From contig PHBD01000014.1 of NCBI GenBank assembly GCA_002841865.1, positions 1 to 64,000 on the forward strand: a stretch of DNA of 64,000 nt, read 5' to 3'. The notes below the pieces were generated by a model. It was not told the origin of the DNA and searched no databases. It saw only the letters and a program-made list of their open reading frames with translations. Positions 26,002-34,128 of this stretch are shown piece after piece. Numbering within the stretch: the stretch's first letter is position 1; the number at the start of each line of letters is the position of its first letter. Origin of the DNA: Deltaproteobacteria bacterium HGW-Deltaproteobacteria-19 (GTDB taxonomy: Bacteria > Desulfobacterota > Syntrophia > Syntrophales > PHBD01). The position numbers and the translations under genes are program-made.

Positions 26002-26008
26002 CGGCGGC

Positions 26009-26045
26009 AAGGCCTTCCCGGCGATGAGAAGGCTTTCTTTTTTTT
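26009..26045 (+). terminator. Rho-independent terminator after the M48 protease gene
   Basis: AAGGCCTTC pairs with GAAGGCTTT (one G-T wobble) around a ten-base loop. A run of eight or more T residues follows. It lies directly behind the stop codon of the protease gene. Confidence 0.8.
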
Positions 26046-26167
26046 CACCCGGCCACGTGAATTGCCGCCCGGGAGCGGAAATCAGGCGCTAAATGTGATA
26101 CAGGACGCGAAACGGAGGGCACTCCGTTTGTGCGGGAATTCTTCGAGTCATGCGGGCCGTATCCATG

Positions 26168-26758
26168 AGAATCAGCCTTCATCACATTTTTGTCGCCGTC
26201 GTGGTCGTCCTGTTCGGCGCCTCTCTTTTCTTCACGGTCCAGGTGGTCGCCTTCAAGAAGAGCCTGGCGCCCGGCTCCGCCGCCCCGGGCCTGAAAAGCG
26301 GCCAGGCGGCGGTCGTCACGAACACCATTGACGGCGACGAGGTGATCGTCAAGTGGGGCGAAGAGTCGCTCCGGGTCCGGCTTCTCGGGATCTATTCCTA
26401 TGATCCGACCGCCGACGATCCCCTGGTCAAACCCATGGCCAGGCAGGCGTTTCTCCACCTGGACAAAACCCTCCGCAACCGGGAGGTCGAGATCGTCTTC
26501 GACGAGCTGAAGTTCGATTCCCGGAAGCGGCTCCTCGCCTATCTCCAGAAAGACGGCGCCGACGTCGGACTGGAGATGATCGCCGGGGGCCTGGCCCTGG
26601 CCTACACGAAATACCCCTTCTCCAGGATGAATCCCTATCTCCTGGCGCAGGAAAAGGCCATGCAGGACAAGGCGGGTCTCTGGGCGGACCGGCAGCTGGC
26701 CCTCCGGTCCAGCCAGCTGAAGATCCTCTGGGATACGGAAAGGACGAGGGGAGACTGA
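26168..26758 (+). CDS. Membrane-anchored thermonuclease (SNase)-like protein
   Basis: About 196 residues: one N-terminal membrane helix (HIFVAVVVVLFGASLFFTVQVV) and then an SNase-like OB fold (AAVVTNTIDGDEVIVKWGEESLRVRLLGIYSYD, ending in a KAGLWADRQ segment). Active-site positions of staphylococcal nuclease are only partly kept: the Asp of the IDGDEV turn and Arg in RVRLLGI are visible, but the E-R pair is not obvious. Nuclease activity is thus uncertain. It is followed two bases later by the potassium channel gene, suggesting co-transcription. ATG 26150 is an alternative start. Confidence 0.75.
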   Translation, partial: RISLHHIFVAVVVVLFGASLFFTVQVVAFKKSLAPGSAAPGLKSGQAAVVTNTIDGDEVIVKWGEESLRVRLLGIYSYDPTADDPLVKPMARQAFLHLDKTLRNREVEIVFDELKFDSRKRLLAYLQKDGADVGLEMIAGGLALAYTKYPFSRMNPYLLAQEKAMQDKAGLWADRQLALRSSQLKILWDTERTRGD

Positions 26759-26760
26759 CC

Positions 26761-27816
26761 GTGTACCGAATCCTTCAGCTCTTCCTGCGAAAAAGCCGGG
26801 TCCTCACGGCGGCGAACATCAAGGTGAAGGCCTCCGCGTTCTTCGTGCTGCTCCTCTGGTACGCGGCCTCGGGCTTCCTGTATTTCGAACTTCCGGGAAA
26901 ACCGGACCTGAACTGGACGGACGCACTCTGGTGGGCCCTGGTGACGATGGCGACGGTCGGCTACGGGGACATGTTTCCCGTCACGCCGGGAGGGCGTTAC
27001 CTGGTCGGCGTGCCGGCGATGGTCTTCGGAATCGGTTTCCTCGGCTACCTGATTTCCGAGATCGCCGGAACCATCCTTGAAACCCGGTCCAGGAGGCTGA
27101 AAGGCATGATCGATATCACCGCGAAAAACCACATCCTGATCGTCAATTTCAACCAGATCGACAAGGTGTTGAAGCTGATCCGGGAGCTGAAGGCCGACCC
27201 GCTGACGCAGGACCGGGCCATCTGCCTCGTCGACGACACCCTGGATGAGCTGCCGGCGGAGCTTCACACCCGGGGCGTCCTGTTCCTCAAGGGCGATCCG
27301 ACCCGGCAGGAGATCCTGCGGCGGGCGAACATCGCCGAAGCGAGTCATGCGATCGTCCTGGCGAAGGATCCTGCGGACATCCATTCCGACGACCGGAACC
27401 TGGCGACCACCCTCGTTATTGAGAGCCTGAATCCCCGGATCTTTTCCGTCGTGGAAGCGGTCAGCGCGGAGAAAATCGAGCAGCTGCGCATGGCCGGTGC
27501 CGACAGTGTCATCTGCGCCTCCGAGCTGGCCACCGGCCTGATCATCCAGGAACTTCAGGACCCCGGTGTCCAGAACGTTATCCAAGACCTGGTCAGCGAT
27601 ATCAGCGGACATCAGATCTATTTCGTACCCATCAAAAAGATGTCGAGGTGGGAGTACGGGGAACTGGTCGGCTGGGGGCTTGCCAACGGCCACACGGTCA
27701 TCGGGCTCGTAAGGGGGGGATGTCCGCTGCTCAACTGCCGGGCAGCGGAAACCATCCGGGATAGCGACCGGGCCATCATCATCAGCGGCATCCGGGCGGA
27801 CGGGGTCGTCGTTTAG
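26761..27816 (+). CDS. Potassium channel with TrkA-N (RCK) domain
   Basis: A 351-residue protein starting at GTG. Two membrane helices flank a pore loop with the K+ filter TMATVGYGDMFP (about residues 62-73). An RCK/TrkA-N Rossmann domain follows (ILIVNFNQIDKVLKLIRELKA, GDPTRQEILRRANI) and a C-terminal regulatory segment. The nucleotide-binding glycine motif seen in classic RCK domains (GxGxxG) is altered here to VNFNQID, so ligand control may differ. It acts in the inner membrane in K+ flux. It lies two bases after the SNase-like gene. Confidence 0.9.
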   Translation: MYRILQLFLRKSRVLTAANIKVKASAFFVLLLWYAASGFLYFELPGKPDLNWTDALWWALVTMATVGYGDMFPVTPGGRYLVGVPAMVFGIGFLGYLISEIAGTILETRSRRLKGMIDITAKNHILIVNFNQIDKVLKLIRELKADPLTQDRAICLVDDTLDELPAELHTRGVLFLKGDPTRQEILRRANIAEASHAIVLAKDPADIHSDDRNLATTLVIESLNPRIFSVVEAVSAEKIEQLRMAGADSVICASELATGLIIQELQDPGVQNVIQDLVSDISGHQIYFVPIKKMSRWEYGELVGWGLANGHTVIGLVRGGCPLLNCRAAETIRDSDRAIIISGIRADGVVV

Positions 27817-27931
27817 GACGAAATCCTGTCCCGACCTCTGCGCCGGCGAGCGCCGGTGGGAGAATAAGCCTGCCCACCCGTGGTTCCCTCCGGCGGTCTC
27901 GCAGGCAAGTCAAGCAGGGAGTAAAAACCCA

Positions 27932-28672
27932 ATGAAAATCCGTATACGGCTCGCCGTCATGATTGGACTGGTTGCCATCCTGGTATGCGGCTGCAGCAGC
28001 CCGGTCCTGAAGCAGGATATACCGGTGTCGACCAATCCGATGGGGGCCAGCATCTACGCCAACGGACAGCCCGTGGGGATAACGCCGGGCACTGTTTCGC
28101 TGGAGCGGAACCGCAGTCATATCCTGACCCTGGTCAAGGAGAACTACCGCCAGGAGGACGTGGTGATCGAAAGGCTGTACCAGAAAGACAAGGCCTATCT
28201 GAAAGCGATTCAGTCGGGCATCCATTCGGGCCTCTTTTTCAAGGACGCCGCCATGGGAGTCGGCAGCAGCATGACTTCCCTCTCCTCACAGGAGGAGACG
28301 GGGGAGGCCTACATTCTTTACCCGTCGGCCGTCAAGGTGACCCTGGCGCCCCTCGGGGGCGTCGGCAGGAACGATCCGGTCGCGCCGTCCGCACCGTCGT
28401 CGCCGGGCGCCGTCTCACCGGACCGGCCGGCAGGGTACGGCGAGGCCCCGCGAATGGCCGAAAAAGACTTTGCCCGGGAGGTCATCAAAATGGGCGCCGG
28501 AGCGGCGCTGACCCAGGTCAAACCCATCGGGAAGAAGGTGGAGGCCTCTTCCTCGTCCAGGAGCTACGTCACTCCGGGCGGAACCATGGTAACGGAAAAA
28601 TCGAGCACGTCGGTCGGCGTCGGCATCAACCCCGCGGGGCTGGTTGACGTCCTTGATGTGCTGTTCAAGTAA
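27932..28672 (+). CDS. PEGA-domain lipoprotein
   Basis: A 246-residue lipoprotein (VAILVCGCSSP lipobox). A PEGA-like beta domain follows (IPVSTNPMGASIYANGQPVGITPGTVSLERNRSHILTL). PEGA domains are usually extracytoplasmic and associated with surface layers. The second half is a Pro/Ser-rich linker and a Ser-rich tail (SSSSRSY) with no recognised fold. The gene starts 115 bases after the channel gene. Confidence 0.78.
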   Translation: MKIRIRLAVMIGLVAILVCGCSSPVLKQDIPVSTNPMGASIYANGQPVGITPGTVSLERNRSHILTLVKENYRQEDVVIERLYQKDKAYLKAIQSGIHSGLFFKDAAMGVGSSMTSLSSQEETGEAYILYPSAVKVTLAPLGGVGRNDPVAPSAPSSPGAVSPDRPAGYGEAPRMAEKDFAREVIKMGAGAALTQVKPIGKKVEASSSSRSYVTPGGTMVTEKSSTSVGVGINPAGLVDVLDVLFK

Positions 28673-28729
28673 ATTCATGTTTTGCGACCGGGCGAAGGCG
28701 CATCGCGCTGTAGTGAGAAGGAGTAATGC

Positions 28730-29203
28730 ATGAAAAAGAGAGTGCGGATGATCCTGTGGGTCCTGCTGATTCTTGTCCCGGCGGCAACGGCCTCGGCGGT
28801 GGATCTGGCCACCCTCGACCGGGTGAGTGTCCTGATGGCGAAATCTCAGGTGATCTCCATCCTGGGTGCGCCCGCCGAAGTAACGTCGATGGGCCCCCTG
28901 AAGGTCGAACTGTACAGTGTCACCGGTGCAAGTCCCCTGGTGAGTGCGGGCTGCATCTACGAAAACGAGGCGACGCTGGCGGGGATCGCCTTTATCTTCC
29001 ACGGGGATCTCACGATCGAGACGGCGAAGAGGCTGCGGGAGAACGGATTCGCCCTTTCGGGGGGGAAAGGGACCGCTGTCCGTCTGGCGGGGAAAGACGA
29101 CGATACGGGCCTCCCTGTGATCGTCACGATCGACGTGAACAGCGAGTTGATGACGGTCATCGCCTTCGAAAAGAGGTTTTTTGAGCGAAACGTGCACCAA
29201 TGA
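28730..29203 (+). CDS. Small secreted protein of unknown function
   Basis: A 157-residue protein with a signal peptide (MILWVLLILVPAATASAVD). The mature part begins ATLDRVSVLMAKSQVISILGAPAEVTSM, a pattern resembling SmpA/OmlA/BamE-like small outer-membrane assembly folds (LxxVSxGMTKxxVxxILGxP), but it lacks a lipobox. The similarity is short and the family is not assigned. GAAGGAG precedes ATG. Confidence 0.65.
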   Translation: MKKRVRMILWVLLILVPAATASAVDLATLDRVSVLMAKSQVISILGAPAEVTSMGPLKVELYSVTGASPLVSAGCIYENEATLAGIAFIFHGDLTIETAKRLRENGFALSGGKGTAVRLAGKDDDTGLPVIVTIDVNSELMTVIAFEKRFFERNVHQ

Positions 29204-29381
29204 TCGCCGAACAGGACCGCCCGGTCGCCCGGTCCCATGGTATCCCGGCTCTCCCTGCCAACCGCATTTCCGGATCATGCCCGGATTTCGAATGGGTCTG
29301 CCCGGATGTTTTTACGCAGATCGCTCCGATGTTCCATTCCATAAATCAATATTTCTCCAACAAGCAGGATTCGATGTGAAA

Positions 29382-29897
29382 ATGATGAATGCTGTGCTCG
29401 TATCGAAGCTGAGTGACTATGCTGACTGGCTTGAACTGGCAAAGGAAGTGGAGCCGCTGTTCGGTCCCATGGTCGATGATACGGCATTCTGTGACGGGCT
29501 CAAACAGGCGATCCGCGAGGGAAGGGCGTTCTGTGCCTCGGAGCCGGATGAAGACGGCCGATCCATGTTTCATGGCGGCATCGTCATTTCGAAAGATGCA
29601 AACGAGATTCTCTGGCTTGCGGTGTCCGGAGACTTCCGGGGGCGGGGAGCGGGAGCGGCCCTGCTGTCCGAAGCGGTCGGCCGCCTGGATCGGAACAGGC
29701 CGATCATCGTGACGACGTTCGACCGGACGATCACGGCGGGGCTTCCCGCCAGGAGGCTCTATCAGCGGCTCGGATTCACGGATTCCGCGGCGGCAGGGCT
29801 GAATCCGGCCGGTATTCCAACAGTTACGATGACCCTGGAGATGCGGAGCGACGGCAGTCGGTGTCTGCAACCCGACGAGCCGGCCGGCTCCCGTTGA
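29382..29897 (+). CDS. GNAT-family N-acetyltransferase
   Basis: About 171 residues with the GNAT acetyl-CoA-binding motif A (LWLAVSGDFRGRGAGAALLSEAV) and motif B near the C-terminus (ARRLYQRLGFTDS). The acceptor is unknown. The ORF track extends to 29181, but that N-terminal part reads as non-coding and overlaps the previous gene; ATG 29382/29385 is preferred even though its Shine-Dalgarno is weak. Confidence 0.82.
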   Translation: MMNAVLVSKLSDYADWLELAKEVEPLFGPMVDDTAFCDGLKQAIREGRAFCASEPDEDGRSMFHGGIVISKDANEILWLAVSGDFRGRGAGAALLSEAVGRLDRNRPIIVTTFDRTITAGLPARRLYQRLGFTDSAAAGLNPAGIPTVTMTLEMRSDGSRCLQPDEPAGSR

Positions 29898-29989
29898 GCC
29901 AAGGGTCACGTCCTTCAACATATTCTTTGATTCCGTGAGAGTGTGGACTCGCAGGACAGGCCGACAGTTCCTGAACAAAGGAGGGTGCC

Positions 29990-30463
29990 ATGACACCGGA
30001 CGAAATGAAGGACAAGGCAATCCGGATCATGTTGAAGAGGTTCCATTGAAGCCAGGCGGTTCTTGCGGTTGCGCAGGAAAAACTGGGGCAGGAAGCAAAC
30101 GAGGGGCTGATCCGGGCCATGGGGCCGTTCGGTGCGGGCCTGGCGGCCACCGGCGAGGTATGCGGGAATGTGGTCGGCGCTCTCGCCGCATTCGGCCTGA
30201 TGTTCAGCCGCAGCAGGGAGGAGGAGCGGGAGAGTCCCCTGATGTGGTCGTACTCGCAGCGATTTCTGCAGCGTTTCCGGGAGGAGATCGGCGGGGGAAG
30301 CATTCTCTGCCGGGATCTGATCGGCGTGGACTGGCAGGACAAGGCCCAGGCGAAAGATTTCCATGTCAGTGAAAAGTACCGGGAGTGCCTGCGGATCACC
30401 GGTGAAACCGCGAAGATCGTGGGCGGGATGATCGAACAACATCTCTTGTCTCAGCGGGCTTGA
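29990..30463 (+). CDS. C-GCAxxG-C-C family redox protein with in-frame UGA, predicted selenoprotein
   Basis: Read from ATG 29990 (AAGGAGGG six bases upstream), the frame runs MTPDEMKDKAIRIMLKRFH, meets TGA at 30047-30049 and continues open to 30463. It gives 157 residues with Sec at position 20. The product fits the C-GCAxxG-C-C putative redox family, about 140 residues with four invariant Cys. U20 is the first Cys position (USQAVLAVAQEKLG), C58 lies in CGNVVG, C107 in LCRDLIG and C133 in YRECLR. A SECIS-like hairpin follows the UGA at the right distance. The ORF track shows only the 3' part (30119-30463). Selenium genes are not in this window. Confidence 0.8.
30060..30079 (+). promoter_or_regulatory. 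Bacterial SECIS-like hairpin
   Basis: TTCTTGCG (30060-30067) pairs with CGCAGGAA (30072-30079) as an 8-bp stem with one G-U pair. The apical loop is GUUG. Eighteen bases separate UGA from the loop, within the known bacterial range of about 16-37, and the loop begins with G as required. This is the element SelB would recognise. Confidence 0.72.
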
Positions 30464-30523
30464 GTCTTCCACTGTCCCGGTAGGAAAACGGTGCCGGACG
30501 TCTCGATTCGGGAGGGATATAAG

Positions 30524-31060
30524 ATGAATACCATCGATCGGATGAACAGGGACGAGATCGTCGAGTTTTTGAACCGCTCCTGGATGACCCATGACGGGAT
30601 GTGGTTCTACAACTGCTTCAAGGAATGCGGCATCGAGACGGCCAACCGGCTCAACAAGGCAGCGATCCGGTCCATGGCGCCCATGGAGATGGCCAGGATG
30701 AAAAAAGCCCTGGGCATCACGGCGGAGAGGATCGAATCTTTCGCAGAATTCAGGGATTTCTTCACAGGCGCCGCCAGATTCTGCATCCCGCCGTTCATGA
30801 ACGGGAGGTTTGATACGTCCCGTGAAAACACCCTGCATTGGGAATTCGCGCCCAAGAACTGCTTTGCCTACAAGGGGATGGTCAGAATCGGGGCCATCGA
30901 CGGGTACGAGTGCGGGGTCATCTACCGGCTTGCCTGCTGGTTCGACGCCCTGGGTCTCAAGTACAGGGCAGCGCCGGAAATCACGGGCTGCCGGATGCGG
31001 TCGGGGGACACCTGCGAGGGCGAATTTGTCTTCGACTTCGGCACGTCCGCCGCGTCCTGA
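30524..31060 (+). CDS. DUF6125-like protein
   Basis: A 178-residue soluble protein. It begins MNTIDRMNRDEIVEFLNRSWMTHDGMWFYNCFKECGIE and has several spaced Cys residues (NCFKECG, CFAYKG, YECGVIYRLACWF, GCRMRSGDTCEGEF). The GMWF opening and C-terminal GCxxR...C pattern agree with DUF6125/SCP-like proteins common in anaerobic bacteria. Function is unknown. GGGAGGG precedes ATG 30524. It follows the predicted selenoprotein by 60 bases, so the two Cys-rich proteins are probably co-expressed. Confidence 0.7.
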   Translation: MNTIDRMNRDEIVEFLNRSWMTHDGMWFYNCFKECGIETANRLNKAAIRSMAPMEMARMKKALGITAERIESFAEFRDFFTGAARFCIPPFMNGRFDTSRENTLHWEFAPKNCFAYKGMVRIGAIDGYECGVIYRLACWFDALGLKYRAAPEITGCRMRSGDTCEGEFVFDFGTSAAS

Positions 31061-31162
31061 TCCGCCGTTCCGGGAAAATGAGGATCTGTCGCCGAAGGTT
31101 CGGCTGGTGTTCCTGGAAAAAATCAACGATGGCCGCCCGCGGGCGGAGGGAGGGAGAGGAGA

Positions 31163-32104
31163 ATGATCGTACATGACACCGTGATGACGGCGGAAGGCCG
31201 CCGCCGATCGACCCCGAAACATTTCATGTTCCTGGCAGTCTGCCTGGTGTTCCTGGCCATGACGATCGGGACGGTGTCTGCCGCCCCGGCGGACTGGCCC
31301 CATGTAGCCCTGTCCGGGGACGGCACGCCGGTTTCCTACGAGGTCTATGGCACAGGGGAGCCGACCCTGGTGTTCGTCCATGGCTGGAGCTGCGACGCCC
31401 GCTACTGGCGCGAGCAGGTGCCGTTCTTTTCCAGGACGAACCGCGTGGTGGTTCTTGATCTGGCGGGGCACGGCCACTCGGGAATGGGGCGGACGAAGTA
31501 TACCATGGGGGCCTTCGGGGAGGACGTGCGGGCCGTGGTCGAGGCCACGGGCAGCCGCCGAGTCATCCTGATCGGCCATTCCATGGGCGGCTCGGTGATC
31601 GCCGAGGCCGCCCGCCTGATGCCCGGCCACGTCGCCGGCCTGATCGGTATCGACACGCTCGAAAATGTCGAGTACCCCATGACCCGCGAAGTGCTTGAAA
31701 AGATGACCGCTCCCCTGAAAAAGGATTTCCGGGCCGGGAGCCGGCAGTTCGTCGGGCAGATGATCTCGCCCCGGACCGATCAGCGGCTTCGCGAGTGGAT
31801 TCTCGCGGACATGTCGGCGGCGCCGCCGGCCGTGGCCCTGAGCGCCATGGACGAGCTGATGATGCAGTACGTCACGGGGGAGGCGGCCAGGGTCTTCGAT
31901 CAGGTCCGTGTTCCCGTCGTCAGCGTGAACGGGGACCTCTGGCCCGTCAATTACGAGGCGAACCGGCGGCACATGCTGACCTATGACGCCATCGTCATCC
32001 CGAAGGCGGATCACTTCCTGATGATGAACCGCCCGGAGGAATTCAACCGCGCCCTGGAGAAGGCGATCCGGATGGTCCTGGAGAAGGCGGACAGGGGAAA
32101 ATAA
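31163..32104 (+). CDS. Secreted alpha/beta hydrolase
   Basis: A 313-residue alpha/beta hydrolase with an N-terminal signal peptide (FMFLAVCLVFLAMTIGTVSAAPA). The nucleophile elbow is GHSMGG, the oxyanion region VFVHGWSCDARYW, the acid region lies near NGDLWPVN and the catalytic His is in KADHFLMM. The substrate is unknown; the fold includes esterases, lipases and haloperoxidase-like enzymes. GGAGAGGAGA precedes ATG. Confidence 0.87.
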   Translation: MIVHDTVMTAEGRRRSTPKHFMFLAVCLVFLAMTIGTVSAAPADWPHVALSGDGTPVSYEVYGTGEPTLVFVHGWSCDARYWREQVPFFSRTNRVVVLDLAGHGHSGMGRTKYTMGAFGEDVRAVVEATGSRRVILIGHSMGGSVIAEAARLMPGHVAGLIGIDTLENVEYPMTREVLEKMTAPLKKDFRAGSRQFVGQMISPRTDQRLREWILADMSAAPPAVALSAMDELMMQYVTGEAARVFDQVRVPVVSVNGDLWPVNYEANRRHMLTYDAIVIPKADHFLMMNRPEEFNRALEKAIRMVLEKADRGK

Positions 32105-32121
32105 CCGGGAAGAGTGAAGAA

Positions 32122-32153
32122 AACCCCGGACAGGCCTGAGTCCGTCCGGGGTT
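32122..32153 (-). terminator. Rho-independent terminator facing the PEP-CTERM remnant
   Basis: AACCCCGGAC pairs perfectly with GTCCGGGGTT (10 bp) around a 12-base loop. On the minus strand it is followed by TTTTCTTC, so it ends transcription of the CTERM gene. It may also stop the hydrolase transcript from the other side, though the T run there is poor. Confidence 0.7.
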
Positions 32154-32162
32154 GATCGGTTT

Positions 32163-32308
32163 CTAGTGCCGGCCCCGCCGTCTCCGGATCCCGACGATCC
32201 CGATGAGACCCGTTCCGAGGAGCCACACCGCCGGGGGAATCGGCACGGCGTTGGCGGTCAGCCTGGCTGTTTCGATAACTCTATCATTACACAGAATCTT
32301 CTTTCCAT
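32163..32308 (-). pseudogene. Remnant of a PEP-CTERM exported protein
   Basis: The minus strand at 32163-32260 encodes ANAVPIPPAVWLLGTGLIG... ending in IRRRRGRH: a textbook PEP-CTERM tail (VPxPxAxWLLGSG, hydrophobic helix, Arg cluster) cut and anchored by exosortase. Upstream, AAGGAGG and ATG (32308) start MERRFCVMIEL, but that frame stops and differs from the tail's frame. Between start and tail only ~45 bases remain, whereas such proteins are usually 150-350 residues. The middle was apparently deleted, leaving start, tail and terminator. Confidence 0.65.
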
Positions 32309-32790
32309 GATGGCCTCCTTGTGCCGCCTTTTGTCCCAGTTCCGAAAAGGGGTCGGATCCCTTTGTCCTGCAGGTATCTCGATTGGTTCGTCGATGCCGG
32401 CAAAGGGCTCGCCCGCCTTCGCCGGTCCATCCGTTTATACATTCGTGTTTTTGGGAACACCATATAGCCGGCAGTATATTTATCTATATCTTCGGATATA
32501 TGAGGTTGGAATCTTCACGGAATGACGTGTGATTCGGGGGTGCGGATTCACGTCGCCTCTGCCCTGTTGCTGCAGGGCGAAGGGAGGGCATGTGGGCTGG
32601 CGGATTCAATCCGCTGCCTGTCCTTTCCGGAAGGCAATGAATGATTGATTTTGAGATCCATCTGAGAGTACAAACGTTGCCGCTTCAAGCGCCTTGCGCG
32701 ACGTTGGGAAGCAGGGTGCCCGGCACGTTGACGGTCGGCAGCAGGATGAGATAAACCGCACGATTCGATTCAGGTTCTCAGGAGGGAAGG
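32309..32790. other. Intergenic stretch without a recognised gene
   Basis: About 480 bases between the CTERM remnant and the solute-binding protein gene. No ORF is convincing. Two hairpins can be drawn: GCCCTG (32561-32566) with CAGGGC (32573-32578), and a near-palindrome GCGGATT-C-AATCCGC (32600-32614). They could be part of a structured leader for the 32791 gene, but no known riboswitch class was recognised. Confidence 0.4.
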
Positions 32791-34032
32791 ATGATCAAGA
32801 AAAGCAGCAAGATCAAAACGGTATGCCTTCTGGCGTTTTTATTCCTGTCATCGTTTACCGTATTCCCGCCGATGGATGTCCTGGCAGCACCCCCCGTTGG
32901 TGCCGACATGGTTTACATGACCGAGCAGTATCCGCCCTTTAACTATAAGGAAAATGGGCGGTTGGAGGGCATCGCGGTCTACCTGCTCGAAGAAATGATG
33001 AAAAAGGCGGACATTGATTTCAGCCGCGATCGGATTCGACTGACGAGCTGGACGACGGCTTACCGGGCGGCCCTGAATAAGAAGAATACCGTCCTGTTTT
33101 CCACGACGAGAACGCCGGAGCGGGAAAAGCTCTTCCAGTGGGTCGGTCCCATCGCCCCGACAAAGATCGTCCTGATCGCCCGGAAGGATCGGGCGTTAAA
33201 GATCAATGCCTTCGACGATTTGAAAGGGTTGAAGATTGCCGCACTGCGGGACGACATCGGCGAACAGCTTCTGGCCCGGGGAGGGATCAAGGGTAAGGGT
33301 GTCACCGTCAGGAAAAAAGCGGAAGACGTGATCCGCCTGCTCGAGGCAGGAACCGTCGACGCCTGGGCCTACGAAGAAACGGCAGGGCTCTGGCTGGTCA
33401 AGCATGTGGCGGCCGATCCGGGAAATTTTGAAAGCGTATACCGTCTCGGCGAAGGCGAACTCTACTACGCCGTGAGCCGGAACACCTCGAAGAAGGTCGT
33501 TCAGAAGATGCAGGACGCATTGAACGATCTCAAACGAGAAAAAACAAGGGAAGGATTCAGCGTCTACGAAGATATCGTGGATCACTACCTGAAGCCCCGT
33601 TACGTGAAAGACCGGGTTACCGACGAACAGGTGATGCAGCTGGTGGACCGTACGGCAAAAGATCTGGCCGGGGACGCCGCCGCGACGATCCGCAGGATCA
33701 ACGCCGGCGAGCATCCCTACCGGGACGGGAAAAATCCGGCCTTTTATGTTTTCCTGTACGATACGAGCGTGACGATGATCGCCCATGCCGCAAATATCAA
33801 AACGGTGGGCAGGAACTTCAAGGGCAAAACGGACGTCGACGGGAAAGCCTTCCGGGACGAAATCGTCGGCAAGGCGCTGAAAAACGGGAGCGGATGGGAG
33901 GATTACGTCTACACCAATCCCGGCGAAAGCGGCCTTTACTTCAAGACGACCTACTTCAAGGCGGCAAAGGGGAGCGACGGCAGAACGTATGTCGTCTGTG
34001 CGGGCAAATTCAAGGAAAAGCCGGGACCGTAG
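32791..34032 (+). CDS. Solute-binding protein (SBP family 3) fused to a single Cache-like domain
   Basis: A 413-residue secreted protein with a signal peptide (VCLLAFLFLSSFTVFPP...VLAA). Residues ~35-275 are a family 3 solute-binding domain: MTEQYPPFNYKENGRLEGIAVYLLEEM, RTPEREKLFQWVGPI and KAEDVIRLLEAGTVDAWAYE. Residues ~285-410 look like a Cache_2/sCache ligand-sensing domain (VMQLVDRTAKDLAGDAAATIRRINAGEHPYRDGKNPAFYVFLYDTS ... YVYTNP). There is no transmembrane output domain, so it seems to be a free periplasmic two-domain binder. AGGAGGGAAGG precedes ATG. Confidence 0.85.
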   Translation: MIKKSSKIKTVCLLAFLFLSSFTVFPPMDVLAAPPVGADMVYMTEQYPPFNYKENGRLEGIAVYLLEEMMKKADIDFSRDRIRLTSWTTAYRAALNKKNTVLFSTTRTPEREKLFQWVGPIAPTKIVLIARKDRALKINAFDDLKGLKIAALRDDIGEQLLARGGIKGKGVTVRKKAEDVIRLLEAGTVDAWAYEETAGLWLVKHVAADPGNFESVYRLGEGELYYAVSRNTSKKVVQKMQDALNDLKREKTREGFSVYEDIVDHYLKPRYVKDRVTDEQVMQLVDRTAKDLAGDAAATIRRINAGEHPYRDGKNPAFYVFLYDTSVTMIAHAANIKTVGRNFKGKTDVDGKAFRDEIVGKALKNGSGWEDYVYTNPGESGLYFKTTYFKAAKGSDGRTYVVCAGKFKEKPGP

Positions 34033-34128
34033 AGGAAGCGCGGCAATTCCCCGATCGTTCGGGAACGGATCGATCACGCCGCCGGCATTCAATGTTTCGG
34101 CAATCCCATTTCAAGGAAAGGGTTATTT

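Noticed and set aside
27848-27878. Hairpins (CCGGCG/CGCCGG and GGTGGG/CCCACC) after the K+ channel gene
   Set aside because: No T run follows either stem, so a terminator call was not justified.
29915-32014. 699-residue minus-strand ORF
   Set aside because: It lies antisense to the selenoprotein, DUF6125 and hydrolase genes and has no recognisable domain. Long antisense ORFs are expected in GC-rich DNA.
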